Made by a program: the position numbers and the translations under genes. Shown here piece by piece: positions 1-11,099 of a stretch of DNA of 64,000 bases (positions within the stretch are counted from its first letter, which is position 1; the number at the start of each line of letters is the position of its first letter). Below the pieces are notes generated by a model. That model saw nothing but the letters and a program-made list of their open reading frames with translations, searched no databases and was not told where the DNA came from. The stretch is from Anastatus disparis (lineage: Eukaryota; Arthropoda; Insecta; Hymenoptera; Eupelmidae): assembly GCA_017163975.1 (NCBI GenBank), contig JAFFSR010000291.1:2299001-2363000 (forward strand), read 5' to 3'.

Positions 1-880
1 TCAAACATGATTGAAATTTTTTATCTTATTTGTTATATAACTTTTAACTTTTTAATATTAATTTTTTTGTTTTCACAGTGTATATAGAAGAAGGTTAGCG
101 TTTTTTTTGTTTTAGTATAACTTAGCAAAGCTTTTGTTGCTCGCCGGTAAGAGGGACACTTTTACTCGATCGATCGAATTCAAGTGGCCACGCAGTTTGT
201 AGTGGGTCCCTAGACTTGTACGCGCATGCGCGCCGCTACATACTTCGAAAACTCAAGGTACAACAATAATTTGTAAACTATAATTTTTGTTTTCTTAATG
301 TTAATTAAAGTATTTATACTTTTTGATTTTCTACTTATTATTTTGTGGGAAAAGATATTCTACGTATTAATTGTGTATAAAGAATGATTGTGACGTGTGA
401 TTTTGATATGAATATTTTTTTGAACAGTGTAATAAAGTGTAAGATTTCTTACGATAGTTCTTTTTTACACAGTTTAAAAAAAGTTATATTTTGCGCCCAC
501 TTGAGGGTGTAGGAAAAGCGGATTTAGCTCACGCAGTGCTATAAAAAAATTTAATTATACAACTATCTACTCCATATTATATGAGGAGACTTCAATAACC
601 ATAGTAAACTATGAGATCCTAATAAAAATGATAAAAGGGAAAGAATAATTAAAGAAATACTTTGAAAGAACAATCCAACCTTAGCAAGCGATATTATAAC
701 AACAAAATTAGAGTAGAGTGTAATAGATCAACTATTTGGTAGTCATCTAATAAACATAAAAATTAACGAAGCATGTTATTTAATTTAAAGAAATTGTAAA
801 TGATAAAATTGATGAAATGAACCGTGCTATTGAAGACAATCTAAATAACAAAAAAAAGATATAGATAAAATAATTATAAC
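1..880. other. no gene recognised
   Basis: AT-rich sequence with a locally GC-richer patch at about 130-240 that contains an alternating purine-pyrimidine tract (CGCGCATGCGCGC, 221-233). No convincing ORF or RNA gene is seen. From about 540 on it may be the decayed 5' part of the LINE that follows, but the motifs are too eroded to claim. Confidence 0.3.
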
Positions 881-1690
881 GTTTAACGAAATAATTTTAC
901 GTAGCAGATTATAACATAGCAAAAACAACAGAAAAATTCCAACATGAATATAACTCGTGGTGGAACAAAACATGCCCTAATGCAATTAAAAATATTTTAA
1001 AAAGCACTAAATAAATATAAAAAAATAAAACAGAAGAGAATATAATAAAGTTTATTAGACTTAAAACGATAGCTAGAAGGACAGTGAAGAATGTTAAAAC
1101 TGAATATGGATAAATTTCCTAAACTCAATTAATTATAATATAACCAGTGAAGGTATTTGAAAAAAATCAAATCAATAGAAGGATAAAAAAACTGACTTCC
1201 ATAATTGCACTTGAACAGAACAACTCTACTATTACAGACCCAAAGGAAATAGCAAAGATTTTGTCGATAAAATTATCTGAAAACTCTAATAATAAAAAAT
1301 ACGAACCAGAATTTCTAGAGATTAAAAAAGCAAATAAGGATTAAGGAAAACATTAAGGAAAACACTACCAAAATCGATTATGATGTATCCATAGAAAAAA
1401 TAAATAAAAAACTAACTATAATTGAACTGAACGAAGCAATACAATCAAGCAAAAGCAATAGCCATGAACCAGTTAGTATACGAAACATCCTCATAAAACA
1501 ACTATCTGATAGAGCATTAATAACACTACTGAAAATATACAATACTATTTTAAAGTGGATTTCGCAGAAAATACTTAACTAAGGACTGTATAGTAACACA
1601 GGAATCAAACATACAAGAAGCCTCTGCAAATAATCAACACCTCGTTGCAATATTGTTTTAATATGGAAAAGGCTTAGGACTTAATATTAT
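880..1690 (+). pseudogene. LINE (Jockey/I-like) endonuclease-RT relic
   Basis: Decayed non-LTR retrotransposon pol fragment, read in more than one frame. Seen directly: a W-W-N-K-T-C-P-N segment at about 955-990, resembling the linker after the endonuclease; then ITDPKEIAKIL in a 65-codon open stretch (1147-1344); then a downstream frame reading KLTIIELNEAI and LLKIYNTIL (about 1400-1555), which match the conserved block just before RT motif 1. A frameshifted MEKA-like motif near 1660 resembles RT motif A. Stops and frameshifts show it is not functional. The clade is inferred from these short motifs only. Confidence 0.55.
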
Positions 1691-1715
1691 ATTAGTCTTT
1701 TATTTTCTTTAACAA

Positions 1716-1737
1716 AAAAAGTGCAATTGCACTTTTT
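1716..1737. repeat. perfect 22-bp palindrome
   Basis: AAAAAGTGCAATTG followed by CACTTTTT forms a perfect palindrome, followed shortly by a second one (AAAAATGCATTTTT, about 1747-1760). The DNA could extrude a small cruciform. No function is evident and no coding sequence surrounds it. Confidence 0.6.
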
Positions 1738-2010
1738 GTAAAAAATGAAAAATGCATTTTTCTCAAAAAAGCCATTTTTGTCTCAAATTTTTTTTATGGA
1801 TAGGTGGCCTTAAGACCTATATTTTCATCGGTGTGGAATTTGGAATATTTTGGTTTAGTAAGAGATATAAAAAAAATTGAGAAAAAAATTTTCATATTTA
1901 CATGAATGTAAATACGTCATACATACAACAAATATTTCAGGAGTAAGCGCATTTCAGATATATATATATTTGTACGTACATAGCTTTTATGCAACTCATA
2001 GGTGTTTTGT

Positions 2011-2015
<5 letters not shown>

Positions 2016-2072
<57 letters not shown>
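2016..2072. repeat. (TA)n microsatellite
   Basis: Uninterrupted TA dinucleotide array. It generates a spurious tyrosine/isoleucine-rich ORF that should not be annotated. Confidence 0.95.
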
Positions 2073-2076
<4 letters not shown>

Positions 2077-2220
2077 TGAATTTTATAAATACGATACCTG
2101 TAAACAATAATAATTAAATTATATAAACAATTAATATAAATAATTAAATTATATAAATTATTATTTTAATATTTCTTTCCAAACTATGTTTTTAATTTCA
2201 TTTTTATTATCTTATTCATT

Positions 2221-2249
<29 letters not shown>

Positions 2250-2257
<8 letters not shown>

Positions 2258-3437
2258 ATTTTTACATCTTGAAAGTGCGACATATAGCTGACCATGTGAA
2301 AATAATGGTTTTTTAATATATATACCTATATTTTCAAAACTTTGTCCTTGTGACTTATTAATTGTTATTGCAAATGCTAACACTATAGGAAATTGTTTTC
2401 TGTGTAAAATGAAAGGCAAAGAAGACGATTCATTTGTACTTAAAGTTATTTTTGGTATAAAAACTTTATTTCCTTTATTTTCTCCTGTAATAATCTCAGC
2501 TTCTATATTAAATTTAAATATTTTAGTTATTTTTAATCTAGTTCCATTACATAATCCATCAGTTATACTAAGATTTCTAATTAACATTATAATTGCGTTA
2601 ATCTTTAATTTAATTTCGTGAGGAGGTAATCCTTCTCTAATATTATTTAACATTTCAATAGGATAATTTAAATGAATATTTTCATCAGTTTGATCAATGC
2701 CCTTATAAGTTGCATGATATATACTGTAATAAGTTATCATTTCACCATCAATTAATTTTAATATTTTATTATTTAAAATGTTTACATCTTCATTATGTAA
2801 AGTTAAAATAACATTTTCAGAAAAATTGTAATTGTTGTTTATACCTTTATAAATTGTATCACATATATTATTAGTTTTATATTCTTCGGGAATAATGAAA
2901 GTATTAATTTTTCCTTCTCCTATATTTAATAAAAAAGATGAAAAATTTTTTATCATTACATCTTATATTAGTTTTTAAATTAAAAATTTTAAATAATTTC
3001 CAAAGATGTGAATATTTTATAGTGTCTTTTATAATTGTATCTTTGAATCCATTTTTTACTATAGGTAAAATTTGTCTAAAGTCACCACCTAAAATTATTA
3101 ATTTATCTCTAAACGGTTTATTATTTGAACAAACATCTTGTAAAGTTTTATCCACAATTTCTAATGCTTTTTTGGGAATCATAGAAGCTTCATCCCAAAT
3201 AATAATATCTGTTAGTCGTAACTTATGTTTATCAGATTCTAATTTTAAAAAAGCATTTTCAATATTACTTAAGTCTATAGGTAATCTAAATGTTCTATGG
3301 CTTGTCATACCATTTGGTAACAAAATTAAAGCTATTCCTGTCCAAGCCATTGATATAAATTTTTTTTTAATTGAAATAAAGTAATATATTAATGTTTTAT
3401 ATACTTTGCTTATACCTAATTTTAAATACTTATGCAT
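2250..3437 (-). pseudogene. Helitron PIF1-like helicase domain, 5'-truncated and frameshifted
   Basis: C-terminal helicase of a Helitron RepHel protein, the enzyme that would unwind DNA for rolling-circle transposition. Reading 3437 to 2956: motif Ia-like TGIALILLPNGMTSHRTF, Walker B IIWDEASM, and motif III GGDFRQILPIV. A frame change near 2904-2956 leads into LCNGTRL, then FAITINKSQGQSF and HGQLYVALSRC, the diagnostic motifs V and VI. The Walker A lysine motif and the whole Rep nuclease are missing upstream. The end runs into a (TA)n tract (2225-2255). Very AT-rich codon use matches the surroundings. The family call is firm; activity is excluded by the truncation. Confidence 0.9.
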
Positions 3438-3573
3438 AATTTAAAAATTTTTTTTAAAGATAAAATTATATTATTAAAAATTTATGTTTTAAAATATTAA
3501 ATTTAATAATAAAAATATATATTTAATAATATATCTTTTTTTTTAGAGTTGACATAATCACATCAAAATTACA

Positions 3574-3901
3574 ATGAATAATTCATTCATATGTTCAATT
3601 TGTCATTCAACATATTCAAGCGAAAATTATCTTAAAATTCATGTGAAAGAAAAACATAAAATAAATACTATAATTTGTAATATTTGTGGATTAATTATTG
3701 AAAATAAAAAACATTATAAAAGACATAAATAGTCACGATAAAAATAAAACAGAAAAATATAATTGTAAACAATGTGAGAAATCATATAGTAGATTAGATC
3801 ATTTAATCAGACATTCAAGAAGTCACGATGATATATATTTGAATATATGTAAATATTGTGGAAAAGGTTTCCATAGAATAGATAGTTTGAAAAGACATTA
3901 A
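3574..3901 (+). pseudogene. C2H2 zinc-finger ORF, frameshifted
   Basis: Two overlapping frames carry tandem zinc-finger motifs. The first (ATG at 3574, stop at 3730) shows CSIC...H...H (FICSICHSTYSSENYLKIH) and a second CNIC...HYKRH finger. The second frame (3698-3901) continues with CKQC...HLIRHSRSH and CKYCGKGFHRIDSLKRH. A single-base change around 3727 separates them, so this was probably one protein of at least four fingers. C2H2 fingers bind nucleic acid. It lies 140 bp beyond the Helitron helicase on the opposite strand and may be captured cargo or an unrelated relic. I do not recognise a named gene. Confidence 0.5.
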
Positions 3902-4330
3902 AATACACAATATTGTAAGTAATAAATGAAAATATTTATCATTTATATATATATTACAATTAAATATATTTTATCAAATTAAATCATTTATAAATAAACT
4001 GTAATAAAAAACTTATTTTCAGGAGGATATAAATAAATAAATTTGCAGAGATACCGCTTATGACGCGTTAGGTCTTTTTGTTAATGGAAGCCTTCGCCAG
4101 TAGCCATAAAAATCATTTTGTTTTATAATTTATATGTTTTATTTAATTTCTTATATTATATTAAATAATTTAAAAATTGTTTTTATAATCATTTTAAAAT
4201 AAAGAAAATAAATATTTTTTTAATAAAATTTTTGTATTAATTCTAGCATTAATTAATTTTAATATTACAAATTATATATTATTTTGTTAAGTTTTAAGTT
4301 TGTATATTTAAATACATACATTATTATATA
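3902..4330. other. AT-rich DNA without genes
   Basis: No open frame of interest, no RNA gene and no repeat of note. Confidence 0.4.
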
Positions 4331-4572
4331 TGGGGGGGGGCAGTGGAGGGGTCGTGATGGTGCCGTAGGTGTTCCGTGGGGGTGCCATGGAGGGGTGCGG
4401 AGGGGTGTGGGGAGTGTAGAGGGGTGAGGGGGGGGGTGGAGTGTACTTAGAATAAAAGCAACAATAAAAAATATCGTAATATTTTAAGCAATTTTACGTT
4501 ATTTTGTGGAGGCGCCGTGGAGGGGCTATAGAGGGGAGTAGGGGGCGTGGAGGGGTGTGAAGGGTCCGAGGG
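4331..4572. repeat. G-rich degenerate minisatellite (two blocks)
   Basis: Two blocks (4331-4442 and 4506-4572) of degenerate GTGGAGGGG words, with G runs of 4 to 9 on the plus strand, separated by ordinary AT-rich DNA. This contrasts sharply with the base composition around it. The closely spaced G runs could form G-quadruplexes. Confidence 0.8.
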
Positions 4573-4603
4573 TTAATTTCTAATATAGCTATATAATATA
4601 GGT

Positions 4604-4605
<2 letters not shown>

Positions 4606-4660
<55 letters not shown>
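4606..4660. repeat. (TA)n microsatellite
   Basis: TA array followed by TGTATG-type repeats to about 4700. From there to 4960 nothing is recognised. Confidence 0.95.
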
Positions 4661-4664
<4 letters not shown>

Positions 4665-4961
4665 AATATCTATGTGTATGTGTATGTATGTATGTGTATA
4701 AAAGATAATAACTGATAAGATTTTACATTGATACTGATTTTGTGTGGATCAATAATAAGTCATAGGAAAATTCTATCTAAAAGTGTATTCGATGTGCTTA
4801 AGATATTTATTTGTGATTTCATCTAATGATATTCTATTAGTAGTAATTAGATGTATGATATTATCTTTTCTTTATTCGATAGAATTTTTGAAGTAAATAA
4901 TTGTATTTGATTTGTTCGTACATATATTTTGTTGTATTTCATTTTCATTTTTAATTATCTC

Positions 4962-5612
4962 AGTTTTTTTACTCGTTATCGTCTTAATTTTTTTGGACGA
5001 CCTCGTTTCTTTTTAATGCGAACGCGCTCTTCATTAAGTTTTTATATTTTTACTTCATTTGTAGGTATATCTATTGGTTCATTTTCTTTAGCTTTTTGTG
5101 CTCTTCTTATTACATTTATTTCTATTATATCTATTGGTGTAGGAGCGCGGTGGCGTAACGGATAGAGCTCTTGCCTCCAACGCGGTGGGCACGGGTTTGA
5201 ATCCTGGCCAGGCACCTCTGACTTTTTTTCGAAAGAAAATTAGTGTATGTGCTACCCATATAGCGACTCTTACAAAATCCGACCTCATTGAGTATCGGTT
5301 GATTGTTGGTCCCAAAAGTAGCTGACCATCCATCGGTAGTCAAAGTTTTCGGTATGGTGGGTCTGACAGTCTAGCCTGATGTAATGTGTTAAACGGGTAC
5401 CGGGATGGACTCCCTCGACTTCACCATATAAAAAAGGTTAATCATATAAAGGACAAAATCCTTTATATATTAATCTTTTTTTAAAAAAAAAAAAAAAAAA
5501 AAATTATATCTATTGGGTTTCTTGATAATGCATCGATGTTTACATCTATTTTCCCTTTTTTATAAATTATATTAAAATCATAGTCTGCTAGTTTACGTCT
5601 CCATCTTTGAAC
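4962..5612 (-). pseudogene. Ty3/Gypsy RNase H C-terminal relic, split by a SINE
   Basis: Reading from 5612 downward, the minus strand gives [20 protein letters not shown] followed by NIDALSRNP, the end of the Gypsy-type RNase H domain. The frame stops at the SINE (5138-5502) and resumes beyond it with a lysine-rich segment including KKRGRPKK, an AT-hook-like motif. A SINE target duplication is present on each side, and the codons join cleanly across it (PIDIIEINVIRR). Only this fragment survives; no LTR or integrase is seen. Confidence 0.75.
5138..5502 (+). mobile_element. tRNA-derived SINE with 14-bp TSD
   Basis: The head is tRNA-like, with a box A (TGGCGTAACGG, about 5151-5161) and a box B-like GGTTTGAATCC (about 5193-5203). 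An unrelated body follows, ending in poly(A) of about 20 nt. The element is flanked by perfect direct repeats ATTATATCTATTGG at 5124-5137 and 5503-5516, as expected from LINE-driven target-primed insertion. At about 365 bp it is full-length looking. It would be transcribed by RNA polymerase III from the internal boxes. It sits in the Gypsy relic and is therefore younger than it. Confidence 0.88.
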
Positions 5613-5637
5613 CTACACCCACACACACATATATATG

Positions 5638-5641
<4 letters not shown>

Positions 5642-5707
<66 letters not shown>
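5642..5707. repeat. (TA)n microsatellite
   Basis: TA array that directly abuts a CTAG terminus at 5710. Confidence 0.95.
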
Positions 5708-5709
<2 letters not shown>

Positions 5710-5710
<1 letters not shown>

Positions 5711-5755
5711 TAGGAGGGTCCCTCTGCTCGCTTCACTCGCTGACCCCCCGAATGA
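5710..5755 (-). mobile_element. possible Helitron 3' end
   Basis: Read on the minus strand, the segment ends in a short hairpin (GAGGG-A-CCCTC, 5714-5724) immediately followed by CTAG (5710-5713) and then T. This is the layout of a Helitron 3' terminus. The adjoining TA array would be the insertion target. No 5' TC end has been located and no coding sequence is attached. This is inference from the terminal structure only. Confidence 0.35.
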
Positions 5756-6464
5756 AGCTATAATTGAATATCTATTAATTTTGGGTTTTGGAAACAGTAT
5801 ATATTTTTTAACATATTGTTTGTAGAACATTTTTTTATTCTAATAGTCTTAGATAATTTAAATTTACATGTACAAATATAAGATATTTAATTCAAATAAT
5901 ATGAAAATTCAAAAGCTATAATAAATTTTATTAAAATAATTGCTAATATATGGAGAACTTAATGAAAAAAATAATTCGAATTGACACCGAGAAATACAAT
6001 ATAAATAATTTTGATGATATAAGAATTCAAAATTTTTCAATCTACAAATATTTTCAATTTTATTCATTAAATTATAGGTATAATATAAATTGAACACTAC
6101 CTCTCTGCATTATTCATTTTTGGGCTTGAGACCAACATATATAAATATATAGCTGTATTAAAAGTGTTTATTTGAGTTTGGTTTAGAAGAAGTTGATAAA
6201 AATACATGTTTTTGTGAAATTTATGTAATTCAATTCAACATACACTTAAACTTATCTTATTAAAATTCCAGAATTTTTATTTTGTAAAGATATATAAACT
6301 GAAGATCTCTGGTAAATTTGAGGTCAATTAGTTAAAAATTGGCTGAGGAAGTCTACGGCAAGTACTAAAATTTAAAAAATCCCTTCTTCGACTAATCAAA
6401 AGAATTTTAAGTATTGGTCGAGGTTTTTTAAAATTATTCTTGGGTCAAAGTCTTGTATTTAATA
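5756..6464. other. no gene recognised
   Basis: AT-rich sequence with only short chance ORFs. Confidence 0.4.
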
Positions 6465-7139
6465 GACACGGTAGGCCATTTTATTCTTCGCACTCAATTT
6501 TCTCCGAACCTACTGCATCTACAAAAAAAAGGTCCAAAGCAAAATTGACCGTGACAGAGGGGGACATTTAAATGCGCCCTTGGTTTTGACCTTGAGATCC
6601 AATTTCAAGGTCATTTGAAGGTCAAGACCATTTTTTTAAATAGGAATATCTATTTTTGACTGCGGATTTCAAAAGAGCGGGAAATTCTAAGATAAGTTTG
6701 TCCCAGGTCAAAATTTATTTGGTGATTTTTTCAAGGACGAAAATCGAGGTCAAACGTCTAAAAACCGATTAAATGCCCTTTTTCTGCATTATCTTGGTTT
6801 GCTGATAAATGCAAATGATCTAAGTAGTGTTAAATCGTCATCTTAGTTCCAACATGAGAGGATCTTGACCATCTTGACCTTAAGGTCAAATTTCAAGGTC
6901 ATTTTAAGATCAATAATGTTTTTTCGGTAATAGAAATTCCGATTTTGGACTACGAATTTAAAAATATTAGTTAATTTTACGCTAAAATTATTCTAGAGGA
7001 AAGTTGATTTTATGACCTTGGAATGGTCCAAAATCAAGGTCAAATATTGAAAAACTTATCGAATGCTCTTTATCTGAATTACACTGGTTTCCTAAGACTT
7101 TTGGTGTATCGGTATGAAAGAAAAGTTCAGAAAAAATTT

Positions 7140-7170
7140 GTGCATGGCGAAGGAGGCCTCGCCATGCACA
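7140..7170. repeat. 11-bp hairpin at the inner edge of the left TIR
   Basis: GTGCATGGCGA and TCGCCATGCAC are perfect inverted copies around an 8-nt loop. They mark the point where the left and right arms stop matching. Confidence 0.8.
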
Positions 7171-7979
7171 ACTTTTGTCTGGACTTTTTGGTGTGATTAA
7201 TTTTAACCTAGAACTTCAGTTTCAACGTCATTTCAAGGTCGACTTAAAAGAGCGTAAAATTTTACGTCAGAAACAGTATTTTAAAATATTTTTCATGACT
7301 TTTGGAAGGTTATGCCAAGGTCAAATGCTGAAATACCTAGTATGATGTCTTCTGTCTGGAGAACGTTCAGCGTAAAGTCTTAGTGCAGAATGAAAATATT
7401 AGGACACACCTCTAAAACCATTTTTATATCAACAATTTTATTTAAAGGTTATACAAAAGTTGAAAATTAAAATAGCACTATTCAGTTGTAATTAATATTT
7501 CAAGTGCAATAAACAAAAATAAAAATAGTTTTGATAATAATATTAAGACTCAAGAAGTAGTAAAAGCAATAAATAAATTTAAACGCGGATTAAATATTAG
7601 AATATTCTTTTTAGACTATTTTTGATTAGGAAATAATGTTTTACGAAGAACGATGGATAAATTTTCATATTGAATTTTGCCCCTACTCATTATTCAGTTT
7701 TATCTTATAACTGAATTTTTTTTAAAGCGTTCTTCGTAGTAATTGAAGAAATTTGTAGAGTCATGTTTGTGTTAAATAAATTATTTTTGATTTAAAAATA
7801 ATCTTTTACAAAAATATTAAAGTATCTAATTCGAGCTAGACGAAAATTATCATTTACTACGATTAATACTTCTTCACTTTTTTTTATTATTATAAAAAAT
7901 TTTATGTTTGTCGGACTACACTTAAAATATAAATTACAACTTAACAGTGTTATTTAAATTTTAAAACTGTTGTAATGGC

Positions 7980-9034
7980 TACTATCCTCCAAATGAGATT
8001 GTTGATATGATAATGGTTTTAGGGGAATGTCGTAATAACTATCGTGTTGCAGCAAGACTTTACGCTGAACGCTTTCCAGATAGAAGACATCCCAGTGATA
8101 GGTCAATACAAAGTTTAACTGACAGAGCTCGTCGAGGACGTCTTGCTCGTCAACGCAGGCGTCATAAGTACAACGAAGATGATGCTCGTGTTATAACTAT
8201 TCTTGCGGTTATTCATCTTAATCCTCATGACAGCAGTCGTCAAATAGAAATGGAAGTTGGTATTCCAAGACGAACATTTTTGAGAATTTTAAATAGGCTT
8301 AATTACCATGCTTACCATATCACGCTCGTACAGGAACTGACAAGGAATCATATGCAAATGAGGACTGAATTTTGCCAATGGGCCTTACACATTGTAGAAA
8401 ATGATCCCAATTTTTTCAAATATGTACTTTTTTCTAACGAAGCTAAATTTTATAGCGATGGACAATTAAATAGGCACAATTGTCATTATTGATCAAATGA
8501 AAATCCTCATTGGCACAGAGCTGTAGATCATCAGCATCGCTGGAGCCTTATGGTATGGTGTGGGATTGTAAATGGATATTTGATTGACCCTTACTTTTTT
8601 GAGCGAAATGTTAATGGAGACAGCAATTTGCAGTTAATAAGAGACCACTTGCCAGAATTAATGGGAGATGTTGATTTAGAAACTAGACGAAGAATGTGGT
8701 TTCAGCAGGATGGTACATCACCACACTTTGCACAAATTGTCCGAGAATTTTTTAATCAAAATTACCATGAAAGATGGATCGGTTAGGGCCAGTTAATTGG
8801 CCTCCTAACTCACCTGATTTAACATCTCCAGATTTTTATTTGTGGGGATTCCTAAAAAATGTTATTTTTAAAGAGCGGCCTACAACTAAAGAAAACATGC
8901 AAAATCGCATTCGTCACGCATGTGCGGGAATTCCGAGACAAACTCTACTGAAGACTGTACGTCATTTTCAAAGGCGCTTAACTTTGTGTCTACAAGTAAA
9001 TGGAGGTAACTTTGAACATTTGCTTCGTGGTTAA
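7980..9034 (+). pseudogene. Tc1/mariner (IS630 superfamily) transposase, dead
   Basis: The N-terminus has the helix-turn-helix region typical of insect DUF4817-type proteins (VLGECRNNYRVAARLYAERF, near 8013-8072). The DDE core follows: LFSNEAKF (about 8428-8451), where the first catalytic Asp of the usual SDEAKF has become Asn; MVWCGIVNGY; FQQDGTSPH (about 8700-8726), holding the second Asp; and NSPDLTSPDFYLWG, holding the third acidic site. Damage: an in-frame stop at 8490-8492 in place of the Trp of HYWS, a one-base frameshift near 8784, and a disturbed start region (the in-frame sequence before 8007 reads YPPNEIVDM without a clean ATG). It would have cut and pasted the surrounding element through its TIRs. 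Confidence 0.9.
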
Positions 9035-9175
9035 AACAGTGAGAGGCAAGGGGACTCATGATAATCCAGCACCCCAACGTGAGAGGCAAGGAGACTCACG
9101 ATAATCCAGCACCCTAAAGGTAACATGATCCTATTACGTCCACGTCGTTGTTCCTGGGTAACGCTAAAGATGGGA
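9035..9175 (-). repeat. GTGAGAGGC minisatellite module, 2 units
   Basis: Two units of about 41 bp containing CGTGAGAGGCAAGG and ACTCACG, then a unique tail with TTCCTGGGTAACGC. The same module, units and tail included, occurs in the opposite orientation at 23760-24016 inside a different element, with 5 units. A degraded tail fragment is at about 10285-10315. Confidence 0.85.
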
Positions 9176-9991
9176 TAAGCATATTATGTTATTTAATCTT
9201 GAATTGATCTTCTTCAGATCCATTCACGACATAACAAACTTAAAATATCACTTTGAGTGTCACTTTTTCTAACTGCAGTGTCAAAAATAGGCCGAGGCCC
9301 CCTTCGCCATGCACAAATTTTTTCTAAACTTTTCTTTTATACCGATACACCTAAAGTCTTAGGAAACCAGTGTAATTCAGATAAAGAGCATTCGATAAGT
9401 TTTTCAATATTTAACCTTGATTTTGGACCATTCCGAGGTCATAAAATCAACTTTCCCCTAGAATAATTTTAGCGTAAAATTAACTAATATTTTTAAATTC
9501 GTAGTCTAAAATCGGAATTTCTATTACCGAAAAAACATTATTGATCTTAAAATGACCTTGAAATTTGACCTTAAGGTCAAGATGGTCAAGATCCTTTCAT
9601 GTTGGAACTAAGATGACGATTTAACACTACTTAGATCATTTGCATTTATCAGCAAACCAAGATAATGCAGAAAAAGGGCATTTAATCGGTTTTTAGACGT
9701 TTGACCTCGATTTTCGTCCTTGAAAAGATCACCAAATAAATTTTGACCTGGGACAAACTTATCTTAGAATTTCCCGCTCTTTTGAAATCTGCAGTCAAAA
9801 ATAAGTATTCCTATTTAAAAAAATGGTCTTGACCTTCAAATGACCTTGAAATTGAACCTCAAGGTCAAAACCAAGGGCGCAGTTAAATGGCCCCCTCTGT
9901 CACGGTCAATTTTGCTTTTGACCTTTTTTTTGTAGCTGCAGTAGGTTCGGAGAAAATTAAGTGCGAAGATTAAAATGGCCCACCGTGTATA

Positions 9992-10354
9992 TTTAAGATG
10001 AAAAGAAGTTTCATTAATTAATATCATTGGAAAAAAATTATGACTAAATTAATATTTGATTTTTTTTTCAGGCTAAACTCAGTCCTGGTACCTTAATATA
10101 TTATTTATAAAATAGAAAATTTGTATAAAAGATAATTTAAATCATCGTAACATGTAATTTAAATGATGTAAAAATGAAATATTTACCAATAATAAAATTT
10201 TTAATTTCATACGTGTTCAATATAATTAAAATTATAGAAGACAAGATAATTTAATACGACATTTAAAAATTCGTAAATAATTAAGTTCCTGTCGTTGATT
10301 CTGGGTAACGCTAATAGTGGTCATACATTTAATGAATACGTAAATCCTACTTAA
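9992..10354. other. AT-rich spacer
   Basis: No gene. It holds the degraded fragment of the minisatellite-module tail (CTGGGTAACGCTAA, about 10301-10314). Confidence 0.4.
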
Positions 10355-10733
10355 GAGGAGGCCGTATAGCTCTGTCCTTGTCTAATCTAAATTTTCGTTA
10401 TTATTAATAAATTATATATTGTTATACAAAAGTAAGGGCATAGCCCAATAGATTTTAGGACGAGTAAACGATTCTATTCTATGAAAAAGTATAAAATTTT
10501 CATTAGTCTTCGAGTGAGGTCTGAAACAGAAAAACAGTTATCAAGTTCAATTGTTTTTCCGTTTCAGACCTCACTTAAAAATTAATGAAAATTTTATATT
10601 TTTTCATAGAATAGGTCCGTTTGCTCGTCCTGAAATCTATTGGGCTATGCCCTTATTTTTGTAAAACAATATTTAATTTATTAATAATAACGAAAATTGA
10701 GATTAGACAAGGACAGATCTATACGGTCTCCTC
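10355..10733. mobile_element. TTAA-flanked palindromic MITE (379 bp)
   Basis: Nearly the whole element is an inverted repeat. It starts GAGGAGGCCGTATAG and ends CTATACGGTCTCCTC, with TTAA at 10351-10354 and 10734-10737. The arms carry GGGCATAGCCCAATAG-type sequence and meet at a short loop near 10535-10550. There is no coding capacity. The TTAA duplication points to mobilisation by a piggyBac-type or Kolobok-type transposase. A degraded relative of its right end is at about 36723-36760. Confidence 0.85.
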
Positions 10734-11099
10734 TTAAATAAATTAAGTACATGTTATCAGATTTTTCTAAATCACTTATAACTCAAAAAAAGATTAGCTA
10801 GAATTTTAATTTTTGTAAATTTTTCATCGATTTGGTATACTTAATCAAAACCCGCAAGCTTTGTACGCCACCATTTTCATGTTCGGTAAGTTGGTGTCAG
10901 GATGAATGTGAGGAGCTTATCGCACTAGTCCAGTCGTTAACATACCAAGCAAAAACATTTTTAAATTACGCTTCAATACTATTAGGCCTATAAAAAACTC
11001 AAGTCTAATTTCTCATGTCCTGAACATAATAAAACCAAAGCTAGTGCTAACACTTTTTAGATGAAAGTAAGAAATAATTTTAAAAGCCTAAAAATTTAA

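Larger units (their letters stand above)
6465..9989. mobile_element. mariner-like element with TIRs of about 700 bp, TA-flanked
   Basis: A complete class II element. The ends read ACACGGTRGGCCATTTTA on each side, flanked by TA (6463-6464 and 9990-9991). The inverted repeats run 6465-7161 and 9293-9989, about 697 bp each, with only scattered differences. They enclose a dead transposase (7980-9034) and a minisatellite module (9035-9175). TIRs this long are unusual for Tc1/mariner elements, though known in some lineages. The close similarity of the arms suggests a moderately recent insertion or arm-to-arm gene conversion. Confidence 0.88.

Noticed and set aside
1877..2110. 77-codon ORF ending in YIYIYI
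   Set aside because: Mostly (TA)n microsatellite.
5145..5220. Functional tRNA gene
   Set aside because: Box A and B are present, but the acceptor stem does not close and the sequence continues into a poly(A)-tailed SINE body with a TSD.
9257..9466. 69-codon ORF with an FF-rich start
   Set aside because: Within the right TIR of the mariner-like element; the mirrored left arm does not keep it open.
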